Assembly: GCF_030848805.1 (NCBI RefSeq)
Contig: NC_092360.1
Coordinates: forward strand, 7,378,001 to 7,442,000
DNA length: 64,000 nt
Direction: 5' to 3'
Origin: Temnothorax longispinosus
Taxonomy: Eukaryota > Arthropoda > Insecta > Hymenoptera > Formicidae
Below, one piece after another: positions 48,889 through 61,287 of this stretch. The translations under genes were made by a program, and so were the position numbers. The number at the start of each line of letters is the position of its first letter. The first letter of the stretch is position 1. Under the pieces are notes generated by a model, which saw only the letters and a program-made list of their open reading frames with translations, was not told the DNA's origin and made no database searches.

Positions 48889-50400
48889 AAAATGCGAATC
48901 TTAGATTGAAAAATCCCATCTCTCGGCGCAGTCGGCTTAAATCCGAGAGCCAGCGCAAAAATTCTCCGCACTTCAAACGCATCCCAGATTAAACCCGTCG
49001 TATATAGCTTCGACGATTACACACCGTCGCGTCGCCGGTAACATGGGAGACGACGAGGGGCGGCACCCTCGTGTCTTCGTGCTCGTCGGCGAAACGAGGC
49101 TTTCGCGAGGGATGAGCGAGCACGACGAGGAGACCCGGGACGCGTCCTCTCCTGCGTTCCCCTTCCCTCTATCCTCTCCCAAATGGCACGTTGGCCCTTC
49201 CCGCGAAAGAGGGATAGGCGACAGTTCCAATCTGGTGGGCCAATTTTCGGGAATCGGATGGAAACGCACGTCCAGCGTACGCGCACGCATGCGTGTCAGG
49301 CGTTCCGCATTCGCGCTCGACGTATGCATTTGATACTCGTTGGAGCGAGTAACGCGCGGCTCATTTCGTATTCCAGCAGGTAGCCGCCGCGTATTCCGAA
49401 TGGCGCTCGCTGCGTCTGCGACATTAAGCTCGCAGTCGCACTAGTCGCAGTACGCCGACCCGCACCCGGCCGACCGGCCGACATTGTCGGAGCAACGACG
49501 CTCGAGATTGACATCGGTACATAAACGTGACACGAGAGGTACATGAAAAAATAAGAAGAGAAAGAAACGAGGGTATATCAAAGCGAGCAAAGAAATTCTT
49601 AGCTATACTTTAAGAAGAGACTATTGCAGGAATCGATGCGAGATATATATCACTCGGGGAATCGCGACGCGTAGTTTGCAGGTTACGTTCATTTGGTAAT
49701 TATTCAGTTTAGGGGCCTCACCTCAAATCTCGTTCATTTATTGTTTTGAATGTCTGACGGAATACGAGAACTACGAAATTTTTGAAGTTACTATGTGGTT
49801 GAAGGCCACACCACGGCGAGCGTATTTTCGAGTAACGTAACCGTTTCGTAGTGTTCGACATTGAATACATAAAAGCGCTAATTAATTTAAGCGTCTCTCT
49901 GACTGTCGGCGATCCGTTGGCGGATGCGCCGTGCTCTCGGGAGTCTCGGCTCGACTCGGTTACGCTTGCAAGCGCACGAGCCACGCGTGCAAGATACAAG
50001 AACGTTGCAGCCGCTCCGCTCCGCGCGAGCGCGCGCGCGCGCATACATACGCCGAGACCAAAACTCGTGGACCGTATTCGTGGATCCTCATGCGCGAACG
50101 GCGTAGAGATGCATTATGAATATTCAACCGGATATACTCGGCATGGCCGCGCTCAAATCCATTATTCATTCCCGCGGAGCGACATTGGCCCGGGCTCGCG
50201 GTTTCCGCGCCAAAATCGGGCCGGGCGCGGAGAACGAATTGACGGACAGTGAAACGGGCGGAGATTCGCTTTCCCGATATTCCTTTTTTTTTTTAATCTC
50301 GACCTCGCTTTCCGGCGAAAATACGGGGCGAGGCGGTTCGAATGAACGAGGAATCGCGACAGGCTCTGATAATCTTCAAGTATGAAAATTTCTGAGACTT
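48889..50400. other. GC-rich non-coding block
   Basis: CpG-rich stretches at 48.9-49.5 and 49.9-50.35 kb, with open frames on both strands and in several phases that I do not recognise. A minus-strand donor-like GAG|GTGAGG falls near 49,720-49,730 without a matching exon. Possibly regulatory. Confidence 0.3.
50029..50052. repeat. (GC)n(AT/AC)n alternating tract
   Basis: 24 bases of unbroken purine/pyrimidine alternation beginning with GC steps. Confidence 0.9.
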
Positions 50401-51440
50401 CTGAGAGTTTTGCCTAGTTGCTTTAGCGAGAACGGTTGTTTAATTTGCCCCAAAATTGCGCCACAGTTAGGGCAACTTATTTACTTTGTATATATTAAAG
50501 TAAATTGTGCAAACACAAAAGTAAAAGAAGTCTTAATATTATCTCCAGAAGTTTTAGGAAAGTCGGATAAGTTTTGTCGGTTGAAATGTAAAAAGAGTGT
50601 ATAGAACTGGCCTCCCCGGCTCTCTTTTTTCTCTCTCTTTTTCTCTCTCTTGTCGAGCCTCATCGGCGCGCCTTGCATCTTCTTCTATACGGTCTCCTCT
50701 ACTTCCTCCCATATAGGCTCACCCAGGCCTATCCTCCTCTCTGTCGACATCCTCCTCTTCTTCGTCTTCTTCTTCTTCTTTTACATCTCCTTTTCATTCT
50801 TTTGGTTCCTTCGGGTATTCCTCGTGGTTTTATTCGGACGCGCGAAAGAATGCGCTGCGCTCGGCCTAATAACCCCTTCGAAAGGGGCGGGGGGCGAGCT
50901 CCGCTTACGCAACAGTCTGTGGCCGGATTTTTGGAATTCCTGACCGCGCGAAACGCGTCGTGGTCTCCCGCCGGATCTCGATTGCTCCTGGATTACTGAC
51001 ATTTCAAACGGTCGATGGCGGAATCGCGAATCGACGTCATCGTTTTATCGATGAATGATGATGCGTGGATACGAATCGTCCCAGACAATGTCGAACGTTT
51101 CGGAATTTATGTTTTTTTTATCCTCGGATTTTTTTTCATTCAAATCGACTCGTCATTGTTTCACTTTTAATTCCCAACGTCAAAAATATCACCGCTCAAC
51201 AACGCTAAACTTTTGAATTAAACTGTTAAAGCAAAATTATGATAATATCACACATCTCACATTATTTAATGCTCGTCAAAATTTTCCAATGTTAAATACT
51301 CATATAATAACACAAAATTATAATAACACAATATCGCAACTATTGGTATATTTCGACTATGAAAAGCAATAATCACCACTTTTTGGGCTTATTTTTCACG
51401 GTTTATTTGTATTGTTAACGTGTGAAAAAAATGCACGTTA
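50401..51440. other. Pyrimidine-rich then AT-rich spacer
   Basis: The plus strand is pyrimidine-rich at about 50.61-50.82 kb. Overlapping frames there are Leu/Phe/Ser-rich artefacts. AT-rich after 51.1 kb. No gene is seen. Confidence 0.45.
50751..50781. repeat. (CTT)n tract
   Basis: CTT array with CTC and CGT interruptions. Confidence 0.85.
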
Positions 51441-52080
51441 ATACAAGGAAATCAGAGATCCAGTTAAACGCGCAAGCTCTACAATTTCTTGCGCGACGGT
51501 AATATATCGCGTGCCGCTGAACGAGGTATCGCCAATGATCGCGCAGCCGCTCGTAATGTCCCGCAATAATCTCAATTTACTTCGTAAATGCAAGGGCGCT
51601 CGCTCAAAGGACACGCGCGTTCGCGCGCCTAATGAGCCTCGGATAATCGTCGCGCGCCCTTCCACGACGCACCCCTCGCTTATCGTCGAGATCTTTTCGC
51701 TATCTGCGAACGCAATCGCGAAGGGCGGTCGCGCCGATACTCTGGCAGATACTCTTCGCTCCGCGATTATACGTACGTGTATTCTGAGGCATCTGCATCC
51801 CGGGGTTATGCAGATTTGCCACGCCAGGAGATAATCGGCGAGCGACGCGTCTCGCGGGATGTGGATTACGCGTGTAGGGTCTTGAAAGGATCGGAAACGT
51901 GAAGAAGCATCGCATACGCGTTATATATGCGTCGTAATATATGGAACAATTTCTCTGGCGCGAAGGATAGGGCCAATAGTATCTCGCGATAAAAGAAGAG
52001 AAACGAGAATTTTAAAGCTGAAGACAAACTATTTTCTCTCGATTGTAACTTATATGAGATTGTACTATAGTACTACACGA
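51441..52080. promoter_or_regulatory. GC-balanced block, possible enhancer
   Basis: Unique sequence with CpG-rich and TAATATA-type words, directly upstream of the ratchet-like splice site. The frames are unrecognised. Confidence 0.2.
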
Positions 52081-52110
52081 TAGTACTGATTAGCAAGAGC
52101 TATTTGATCG

Positions 52111-52143
52111 CTAACTAAGTGTTTCGCTTTGTTCTAGGTAAGT
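52111..52143 (+). other. Candidate recursive (ratchet) splice site
   Basis: A perfect insect branch-site word, CTAAC (52,111-52,115), is followed by a pyrimidine-rich tract and TAG ending at 52,137. The next six bases are GTAAGT (52,138-52,143), a perfect 5' splice site. An acceptor fused to a consensus donor with no exon between is the defining feature of ratchet points known from very long Drosophila introns. It is the only junction of this quality I found on either strand. It lies on the same strand as, and 15.9 kb downstream of, the candidate donor at 36,216. Usage is inferred. Confidence 0.45.
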
Positions 52144-52262
52144 TGTGACCGGGGAACCGCAATCGACCTTTGGATAATAATTCGGCGGTAGAGCTCAGAA
52201 TGACGTTTAGATGCATGCCGGCCTTTCAGACCCTCGGAGGCGGCGACTGCGGCGCATCTTGG
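52138..52262 (+). other. Candidate RS-exon or alternative first exon (125 nt)
   Basis: This segment is bounded by the acceptor at 52,137 and a second consensus donor, GTAAGT, at 52,263. All three frames from the acceptor hit early stops: TAG at 52,189-52,191 in the phase continuing from the 36,171 exon, TAA at once, and TGA at 52,146-52,148. As an internal exon it would therefore truncate the protein, as expected for an RS-exon that is normally skipped. Alternatively it is a first coding exon. ATG 52,200 has A at -3, an in-frame stop lies upstream, and 21 codons (MTFRCMPAFQ, then TLGGGDCGASW) run exactly to the donor in phase 0, the same phase as the 36,171 exon. The residues are not recognised. 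Both readings are inference. Confidence 0.3.
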
Positions 52263-53580
52263 GTAAGTGCGTCGCGTTTACGTAAGGACGCGAGTCGTTG
52301 CCGCAATCGCAGGCACTCACGTGCAAGTCGCGCAAATGCGCGCCTGATGACCCTTCTTCTGCGGATGCACGAAATACTTGGCGCTCCGCGTCGATATATT
52401 CCGCTGGTTTCAACGCTCTTTGACGTCTTCGTCGCCGTCTCCCCCACCCTCCCTGTCCGCGTGGCGTGCCAAACGCCGAATGCCGATAAACCGCACGTGA
52501 TACAAAGGACTCGTATCGACGATATTTGCGCGGGCGTTCGTTTTTATTCAATTAATAGTCTGTCAAGTGTTTCAAAGCGTTGCTACCGGCTTGGCGTATC
52601 GGGCCTTCGTAATTTTATCGAGATTTCCTCTGAAATGCGTAGCGATATATTTTTACGTGTCCGACGATACCAGAGTTTCTGTTATCAGAAAACTCTCTGC
52701 TCACACATCGAAACTTTTTTAATCATGCCGGAAATGTAAATTATTTAATTACCAGCGAATGGCCAGCGTAATGGAAGCACCTTTTGTATTTTTAATGACT
52801 CACGATGATACGTTAATTTTATAGCTCGTTATAGCTCTCGAAAAACTGCGCCTCTTGGGCACACAAACATTTGGTTTCTTAAAAAGTCGCCACCAATTAA
52901 TATCACCGTCAATTCGTAATTGTATGGCAAATATTATATATACTGTCAAAAAAAATGGCGCAATTTAACTATTTTTACAAGTTGCAACGCGCTCAGGTAA
53001 TGTATGACTCAATTATATTCTTTTGATATATAACAGCATCATAATTGTTCATAGAATTATTTTTTGAAACTTGTCGCAGTAGTGGATCGAACAACATTGA
53101 CATAATAGCTTCGAGATTACCGACGTTAAATCTTTTTAGAATTCATGAGATATGACGTGAATTATAAGATTTCAATCCTTCGTTAATTTTAAATCACTGA
53201 TAACGCAAATTTCGATCTTATATACTTAAATGATATGACGATAACGAAAAATAGCTCGAATATCATTTCGCGAGAAGCATTACCAAATGGGAAGCGGGGA
53301 TGAGAACCGGTGCGTATTGGTTTAAATGTATTTCTAGGCGTGTGTGTGTTCTTATGGGAAATATCTGCAAAATCGTGGCGGAAGAGCGCGAACTTACGTA
53401 TACGAATTCGCGCTACAAAGTTTAGTACGTCTAGACGTATCGATTATATTATTCTCTCGCGTGAATTCAAGCTCTCTTCGAACTCTCTGGACTGATTTAT
53501 AAAGAAATAACATCGATCTGATGTTATAACAACAACGGAAATTGCTGGGCAGTTGTCGGAAGCGCGGAAACGGTATACCG
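52263..53580. other. GC-balanced then AT-rich spacer
   Basis: The frame continuing through 52.74 kb is open but unspliced and unrecognised. After 52.75 kb the sequence is AT-rich without features. Confidence 0.4.
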
Positions 53581-54600
53581 AGCTGCGAAAGGGTTAATTA
53601 CTAAACGGCGTTTTAAAACAAACGCGCGACAAACAACGTCTCGTATGTTTCGTCGAAAATCGAGAACGAGTTTTTATACGCATCCCGACCCCGACGTAAA
53701 CAGCGATTCCCTCCATCTGCTCCTCCTTTTCTGGTCTACGATTTGTGACGTGTAACGCGGATGCGAGATTGATAGAAAGGTACGAACCTTTCGGGTGATC
53801 TCGCGTCCTCGGATTGTCGTAGTCGCGAACGAACGCGTGACCGCCGCACCGCGATGAATTGATACGTGGAACGTATCGCATGGCGCTTAACGACGTTGGG
53901 AACTTCGATGGCCGCGAACGCGTATTCCGGTTTTCTCGCGGAATCGGAGGAGAAACGTTGACGGCGGAGGCCATTTGCTTTGGGTAATAACGCGGCGCGA
54001 GCCCCCCTTTAATGCGCCTACGCGACTTCAAACTTGGTACCGCACCGGCGGCGGATCCGAACCTTCCTTCTTATTCTCATTCCATTGTTATTACTTTGTT
54101 CCCTTTCTCCCCTCTTTCCGAGACAAGTAAATAACTCCTCGTCGTTTACTTACCCTACCCCCGAGTTTATAATGGAAATTATCTTATTTGTGTTGAAGTC
54201 TCGTTTTAGTCCCCGGCAAAGTCCAAGCTCGTCGACGGTAGAAACGATGTCGGGGTAAAAAAAAAAGAGAGTGGGTGGAGGAAGGGGAAAAAAGAGCGTA
54301 AGAAGAAGGATTCGCGCGATGGGAGTAAAAGAGAGAATAGAAAAAGAAGCGAGGAAGTCACCGACGGAGAGTGACGATGGAATAAAGGAAAGAAAAAAAA
54401 ATCGTTATACTAACGCTCCGACTTTCCGCTTCATCCCGCATTTTATTTCGGAAAGAGCGATTTCAAGGCGGAAATCTCAAGAATATCTAAAGCATAAAGT
54501 ATTACGGTAAGATTCGCTTCTTATATCGTTCGTTCGCGACAAAAACTAGCATAGAGTACATTTTCTCCTCGTGTTTTTAAAGTAAGACTTCTCGTCGAAA
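53581..54600. other. GC-rich block followed by purine-rich tract
   Basis: Unique GC-rich sequence at 53.6-54.06 kb with a 145-codon minus-strand frame that I do not recognise. Plus-strand purine-rich sequence follows at 54.25-54.41 kb. A donor-like ACG|GTAAGA lies at 54,508, after a low-complexity Lys/Arg/Glu frame. No supported exon. Confidence 0.35.
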
Positions 54601-54613
54601 TTGTATTAGGCTG

Positions 54614-54648
54614 AAATCGTTGGTATAAATCGTTGGTGTAAATCGCGT
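54614..54648. repeat. 13-bp tandem repeat
   Basis: AAATCGTTGGTAT and AAATCGTTGGTGT are head to tail, followed by the first part of a third unit (AAATCG). Confidence 0.85.
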
Positions 54649-55880
54649 ATTGACGCGTTGCGTTACGCTACGTTAGGAAGATGAATTGTCGATCTGCGCG
54701 CCAGGACGTCGTGTGATTCGCAATACAAATGATCGTTATTATATTAGTTTCATTCACCCAGCGAGGGGCTAACCAATATACCCCCCGTATGCCAATCGCT
54801 TATTACAAAACGGGCAGCACAAAAGTGCCGATCCAATGTAGCCGCATGAATTTTGACGTCCAATTTTCACGGAATGACGCGCGGATCGTTAATTATGCAG
54901 CGAAGGGATTTTTCATCGCTTCGTAACCAGCAAACTTGCGGATTTCGCCGAGATTTCGAGCGGGCCCTTTATACATATATTTTTTTTGATAAATTGGTCG
55001 CGCTTGCTTCCTCCTTCGTTTCTAGTTTCCGTCTCGTTCGTGTTCGTCTCCGCAAGAGAGATTGTTTCGTCTCAAAACAATCATGCAGTCGATTTTAATT
55101 TTCAAAGCAAACAAGGCGTTATCACCCACGGCGGATCGTCCTTTCCGCTTCATTCTTTCTTCGGCTCGCGAATGTATTTAAATCGAAGCGTACGTTTTAC
55201 ATATAGGCAAGATTCCTTCACCCTAATATTTTAAGAACGTTAAACACGCCTGATATTATCTGCATACAATCTTTACCTCAATTGTGAACATTTTTTTATG
55301 TTTATTCATTCTTTTCGATTGTTATGAGTAATATTATAATGGTTATTCCTCACTTAATTTTTATGAAACTTGAGCGGACGGTATTTCGCTTCGAGCTCTT
55401 TCCTCTGAAGAACGAATCTAATCTTGGAGGAAACGACAATGTTTTTATTCGATTAGCATGGGAAACGTCGAGAAATGACAACTTTAAATTATATTTTAAT
55501 AGGTCTCGCAATTCTCTACCATTCTAATGATGTATCTGCTCAGGATACAGGATACATTGACATTATTAAAAGAAAATAAAATCTAATATATCATGTTATA
55601 AATCTCAATAAGTATAAGTTTTCCTTTAATCATTTCTTTCGCATTATAAAATCACTGAGATACAATTTACAAGCCTTTTACTATCTAACAATGTACATAT
55701 ATATGGTATTTTTTGTAACAAATGCAAAGATTACACCTCTCCCCCTTTTTTAAGCAAATTTCCCTGGCTATTAGCCGATTTTATCAGCGAGATTTATTCA
55801 ATCCTTCAATCTATGGAAGTCATATAGACTCTGAAAAAATAGTCTCTCGTTTGCAAAAAGCGTATTTACACGTTTGATCA
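54649..55880. other. Mixed to AT-rich spacer
   Basis: GC-balanced to about 55.2 kb and AT-rich beyond. No gene recognised. Confidence 0.45.
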
Positions 55881-56520
55881 TTGAGATCCGTATATATGCG
55901 ACTGTCCTGTCGGACGATATTCAATTATAAAGTGCACGCAGTTAAAAAAGGATCGAGCCAAAAAAGAAAGAAAGGTCCGCGCAAGGGTAACGCGAGAAAT
56001 TTCGAGTCGCGTGCAAGATCGCGCTTTCAGATTAGATCATCAGCGAGCGTGCCTTGGACGTCGCGGCCCCGACCGCGGCGAGGCGTAACCACGCCGCGTT
56101 CCAGCACGCTAATGAATGGCCAAGCCACAAGTTTCAGTTTGCTGCACGCGGGTATCTCTGCTAACCATTCCCCGTTCGCCGCCGCGCCGGTTCGATCGTT
56201 CCTTCTGTCGTTCCTCCAGTTCCTCACCTTTGCATCCACCATTCGCCGCGGCTCGGGCGAATCGCACGTAAAACAGCGCGTCCACACCTTGCAATTACGA
56301 GATATAAGGGGGAGTCCCACCCACTCCGCCGCGATCCTTTCAACGTAACGGGGCCGGCCCTGGTTCTCCCCCACGAGTTTCATTATTAATTATCAGGTCG
56401 CCACTATGTTATTAGTGCACTAGAAGAATCCGCCCGCCTCCCCGTCCCGACCGCGACTCGAAACGCGACGCCTGACCATCGCGTCGCGCCGCCACCGCCG
56501 TCACTGCGTGCTATAACAAT
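55881..56520. promoter_or_regulatory. GC-rich island, possible regulatory element
   Basis: CpG-rich from about 55.97 kb. A 155-codon plus-strand frame and a 118-codon minus-strand frame overlap here. Neither is recognised, and their coexistence suggests stop-poor GC-rich DNA rather than coding sequence. Confidence 0.25.
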
Positions 56521-57590
56521 AACAAATCGTCATTGACAAATACGAATGCGTGTGTATGCCATAATTTACCAAAGCAGCTCTATTCAAGTGATTCATGTGT
56601 ATAATTATCGTTCAAAATGCGGTGTTTTAAGGGCAAATAAAGAAATGGAACGTTGCGTCGAGACAACAGATCATGTACAACGATGTGAATATTTTACCTA
56701 TTGTTTGTTATGAATGTGCTCTCACAAATTAGACAAATTATAAGCGCTATCGGTGCTGCAGAGAGATTTTTGAATCGTTAACTAGAGAACCTAAAGTTTA
56801 TCTCGAAATCTTAAGTTTGAAAGATCACTTTTAAATGTTCCTATAAGACTTTTCTGAAATCTGAATAAGATGTCATAAACCAATCACAGAGCCGTATTAG
56901 CATCTTAAAACTTTACTTAAAACGATCTTGAAATAAGAACGGATTATGAACCAGCCTTAAAGCAATTTAATTTTTCTTATGGATTTAAATTAAACAATGT
57001 AAAAACTACAAAGTTTGTGTGAATAGCATCATTTAAGTTTGCAAATTTCAAAGATAAACATACAAGAATCTGCAGTTACAACACAGAATAAAATAGATGG
57101 AAATGATTTATGTGTGTGCGTATTAATTCCAATATATTGCTAATGTTTACTATAGTGTTCAAAGCACGCACTAAATAACACGAGATAACGTTACTTGTAT
57201 CGCATTTCCGGGCAAGCAAATAGCCACAATGTTCCGCGATACTTTCAAACTTTATCAATTAATTGTGTCCGATTGCGAGCTACGAAAATTGAATAATCGA
57301 TATAATTGAAATTAATATTAATTGATAACGATGGATCGGATTCAATTATCAATATTAATAATTCTGGGAATAAACCTTTTTTTTCATAATAAATGTATTT
57401 GTAAAAAATACATATTATTTTTTATTTATAAATTATTATTTTTACCACCACACAATTATTTCTCTCGTATTCGACATCGGTCCACAAATGTACGCGTAAT
57501 ATTTCGAATAATTCCATCACTTTAATTAACCAGCAAGCAAATATCTTATTAATAATTTCGGTGAATTGTAGAAGAATGTGCAGAGATAGT
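56521..57590. other. AT-rich spacer
   Basis: No feature recognised. Confidence 0.5.
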
Positions 57591-58800
57591 GCAACTTTTA
57601 GCTTACCGTGGTGCAAATTACACCTTGCGAATTATCGGGTTAATTAAGGGGAAAACAAGTATAACCTCGCAAAATTCTTTCTGGATGGCAAACCCGTTGA
57701 TGCGCATTCACATGTGCTCATTAATGTTTTTCCGCGACAAAAACGAATTGCGGCACAGCACGGCAGAGACCGCAGCGCGGCGCGTCCGGGTAAAGGAAAA
57801 GCCGCGGCTCGCCCTTGTTTCTCCTTTGGCGAAACGGCTCGGCTTTGTGAGGCGTTTGCGACCGTTTGTGTACACGCTGCTGCGACAGTGCAAGAGTCGA
57901 TCTCCGACTCGTACGGCCGTGAAACAAAGCGCTCTCGCTGGCAAACGAGCCGTCCGGGACCCCGAGGGGCGGCGAGTATTTCACCAGAATTTACGTTGCA
58001 TTTCACGCTGCTAATACTCTCGTGGTATAATTATAATTAGCGGGCTACGCCCTTCACACCGCCCCCTTCGAAAGTTCGTTGTGGATATATACCTGGCGTG
58101 TGCATCCTTCACCTTGATATCCACTTGGACCCGCTTGTGGGCACGCGTGTGTGCGTGTGTACGAGAGCGCGTATGTATACGGACACGCCAGGCTACATTA
58201 GTATTATTGCTGTATTATTAAATAACGTCAAGACGCGAGTGTGGCGCTCGGGGCAGTCTCGCTGCGCAGCTACGTCATTTTGCGGAATTTTTCTGCATAT
58301 TTTATATACGCTTGTACGGCCCATCTAAGCATCTGGGCATCTCAGAGAGCGAGGAAGGTTTAATTATTCAAATAACGAGAAATTTTAAATGTTCGAAGAA
58401 ATAGCGACGTATCAAGATTTTATGATATGTCCATTACAAATTTGACGACGGTTCAGATTGGAGGAATTAATGATTCACAATGACAGAGGAGGAGAGGAGA
58501 GGAGAGTTCTAAATTTCGAGGACCGAGATTGCCGAATCTCGAGTCAGATTGAAACGCAAGATTCCAAGGAACTGCTATCTCGGGTCATGAGATCGCGACA
58601 GCTTCGCGTGCAGAAGAACACAGCGAAGAGCTTCGGTAATAATCTAATATGAGCGTAATATGCGTTTCGGCCGTGATCTCTCGGACGAGGCGCGTCAAGC
58701 AACTCCGATATGCGGCCCCGCCGACGTTGCCGACCCTGCATTAAAGATCATAGGCAGATCCTGGTCGTTCCAGCCAGGGGAGCGACGAGGGGAGTAGGAA
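57591..58800. other. GC-balanced block with overlapping frames
   Basis: At 57.6-58.0 kb, four or more frames of 78-141 codons overlap on both strands, Arg- and Ala-rich, and unrecognised. The block ends with TG/CG-rich and purine-rich segments. Possibly regulatory. Confidence 0.3.
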
Positions 58801-59400
58801 AGCAAAGTGGATGCAAAGCACAACCACTGTTCGTCTCTCCGTCCGCCACTTAACGCGGTACATCATGCGGCGTACAGGCAGAGAGAGCTGCGCGCGGGCA
58901 TGACACCAGCCAATCGCGCAGAATTACGTGGCGAGAGCGAGCGAGAAGGGCGGAAGGGCGCGAGGGTCCCCTCCTCCCTCTCGAGGGAGGAGAACAAGGG
59001 GGAAAAAGAGGACGAAGGGGAGGAGAGGGACGCGAACGAGGAGGGAGTGAAGCCTGCGCGTGCCTCGGGGCGAAGTCTTGGGCCTCGCGTGCCCAGGCAT
59101 GGCCTCGTCTCACTCTTCGGTCTTCACGGTCAGAGGTCATCCTCGAGCACGAGCCACCTTCGGGTTCTCAACCTCCTACCTCGCGAGAGTCGCCGATGCC
59201 GGCTCACTCCGGATAAACCGCATTATTAACGATCGCTCTCGTACTCCGCGCGCGGCGACGCACCCCCGCGACTTGACTCGACTCGACGACTCGACTCAAC
59301 GTTTCGAAATTTGCGGTGCCCGACGTTGATGAGCCCGTAGGAACGTGCAGAGGCGTCGCGTAATTCAAATGAGTACGTCCGGAAACCGACCGTCGAATCG
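58801..59400. promoter_or_regulatory. GC-rich island with DR1 motif
   Basis: Strong GC- and purine-rich shift. Frames on both strands are charged low-complexity sequence. A DR1-type site lies at 59,127-59,139. CCAAT occurs near 58,910. Promoter or enhancer nature is inferred. Confidence 0.28.
59127..59139 (+). promoter_or_regulatory. DR1 nuclear-receptor site
   Basis: CGGTCA, one base, AGGTCA: a direct repeat of hexamer half-sites with 1-base spacing and only one mismatch to the ideal. Confidence 0.35.
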
Positions 59401-60160
59401 TAAAATCGTGGACATCTCAAATCGTTTCTATTTCTCTAATTGCTATTAACTCTTGGTCAGCAAGCAACGTATTGTTATTTACTTTTGCTGTTGACGCTAT
59501 AGTTGTCCAGCTATATTTCACTCTGATATTTTTACAGTCGCCAACAACAAGCGAATGAGTAATAAAATTAACGAATATTTGATTACAATAGTACCTTGGC
59601 AGAGCAAAGAGATCAAAATCAAAATCATCGATCTTGAAGTGACATTTAAATCATGGATGAAATCCATTTCAATTTGCTAAAAAGGCGATCAGATAACGGC
59701 CTATAAATTAATATTTAACCGATTTATATTTATTCTGTTGCGTGAACTGCAACAGCTCCGAGCGATTAAATTTTCAGTGTACGTAACGTGATTTAATTAT
59801 TTGCACTCAAGCGTCAAAGCGATAGATTAACGAAACGTGCTAAAGTTACTATTTCGCAGAATCATAAATTTTTAAAACTTATAATTCAAAATAGGATATA
59901 AATATATATATTTTTGTATATAATATATATAAAATATACATATATATAAATTATATATGTAAGAAATAAAAAATTTAAATATATAAGTATACGAAATCAC
60001 AAATACAGTTATCGATTCGTTGATACAATATTGTCGATTAGAGATTAGAATGGAGAATCAATCAATTATATTTAAACAAGTCACGCCAATCAAATATCGA
60101 CGAGCAATCTCATATTATTGAAATCATCGTCGGCGAAATTATTTCCTCTCCAAGAAAATG
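59401..60160. other. AT-rich spacer
   Basis: AT-rich with a degenerate TA microsatellite. Nothing else is recognised. Confidence 0.5.
59897..59965. repeat. Degenerate (TA)n microsatellite
   Basis: TATA-rich stretch with T and A interruptions. Confidence 0.85.
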
Positions 60161-60660
60161 AATAATGACGAATCGATGGCGTATCGCAAAAAGAGTTTTC
60201 TGCACGATCGTAATGGCAGCGACTGCCGCGCTAAATCGAATTAACGATCAGTTTGCCAGATACTCCTGGCATTTTCTGCCTCTCCACGTGAGAAACGGAA
60301 AACCTTTAGCTTCTGTCGCGAGCAGACGCGTGGTGGTCGTTCGCTGCGGCGGCCTCACTCGCGAAGGTGACAGCCCAGGCTCTTCTACACGCGCGTCGTT
60401 GCTTTCGCCTTGCGCGCACTTGCTAATTGAGATGGATGCGGAATTTGCGTAATTACACGTTCCGAAAGGTCGAAAAACCGCGGGCGGCGGGCCACTTTCG
60501 GGCATTCGTGCGCCTTGGTGCGCCTCCTCGATCCGCGTCTGTTTATACGAATTGGTACGAACACGCCATGAGACCGAGAACACACTCCGTTGGGACTCCA
60601 GAGTATTTCCTACAGGCAAATAGGTTCCATTTGTTTTGCACGAATAATATTATTTCTTTA
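60161..60660. promoter_or_regulatory. GC-balanced island, possible enhancer
   Basis: Unique GC-balanced block with overlapping unrecognised frames on both strands and AT-rich flanks. Confidence 0.2.
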
Positions 60661-60891
60661 TTATCGCTAGAGTGATGGTTACATTGTTAGTTATCGTCCA
60701 TCTCAATTTTCAAATGTGCACAAATAAAACAATTTTTTTATTTTTCTCTTTTTTAAAACATTGCGTGTTGGAAGTGTCGGAGATCGAACAACTTGTCTTA
60801 TTTGTCGTGCGAACGTGGACATTATTAAAGAACATTTTTTTTATTAAGATGTTGGTTATTGCATATGATTACCGCTGATTGATCTTGTGTG

Positions 60892-60906
60892 TTTTTTTTT
60901 TTTTTT
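60892..60906. repeat. (T)15 homopolymer
   Basis: Fifteen consecutive T. Confidence 0.95.
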
Positions 60907-61287
60907 CAAATAAAGATTGTATCTAGTAAAGATATAAAATAAACATCATTTTACTAAATATACGAGGCGATCGTGACTCTAATATATTTTTAATTATTAT
61001 TGATCTTTAACAGAAAAGATAGAGATAAATTTACAGAGTTTGGATTGAAAATTTTATATTCCCCAGGAATACATAATTTCTGACAAATACTAACTTAAAC
61101 CCTTCTGCCACGTGTGCACAATTTTTTCGTCTTCATCGCAAGTTATCGAGAGATCATAGCGATTGATAGACAGAAAGACAGAAATAATAGTAATTACGGC
61201 ACGCTACAAAGCGAGGCTCTCGTGAGGAGCGCATTAAGCGGTTTCGAAAGATCTGCGCGCAACAATCATTAACAAAAGTCTTTATAA

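Noticed and set aside
52170..52739. 189-codon plus-strand frame read through the 52,263 donor
   Set aside because: The consensus GTAAGT at 52,263 and the unremarkable downstream residues favour splicing or no translation over one long exon.
55881..56348. 155-codon plus-strand frame
   Set aside because: An overlapping minus-strand frame is also long, the composition is Arg/Ser-rich from GC-rich DNA, and there is no domain.
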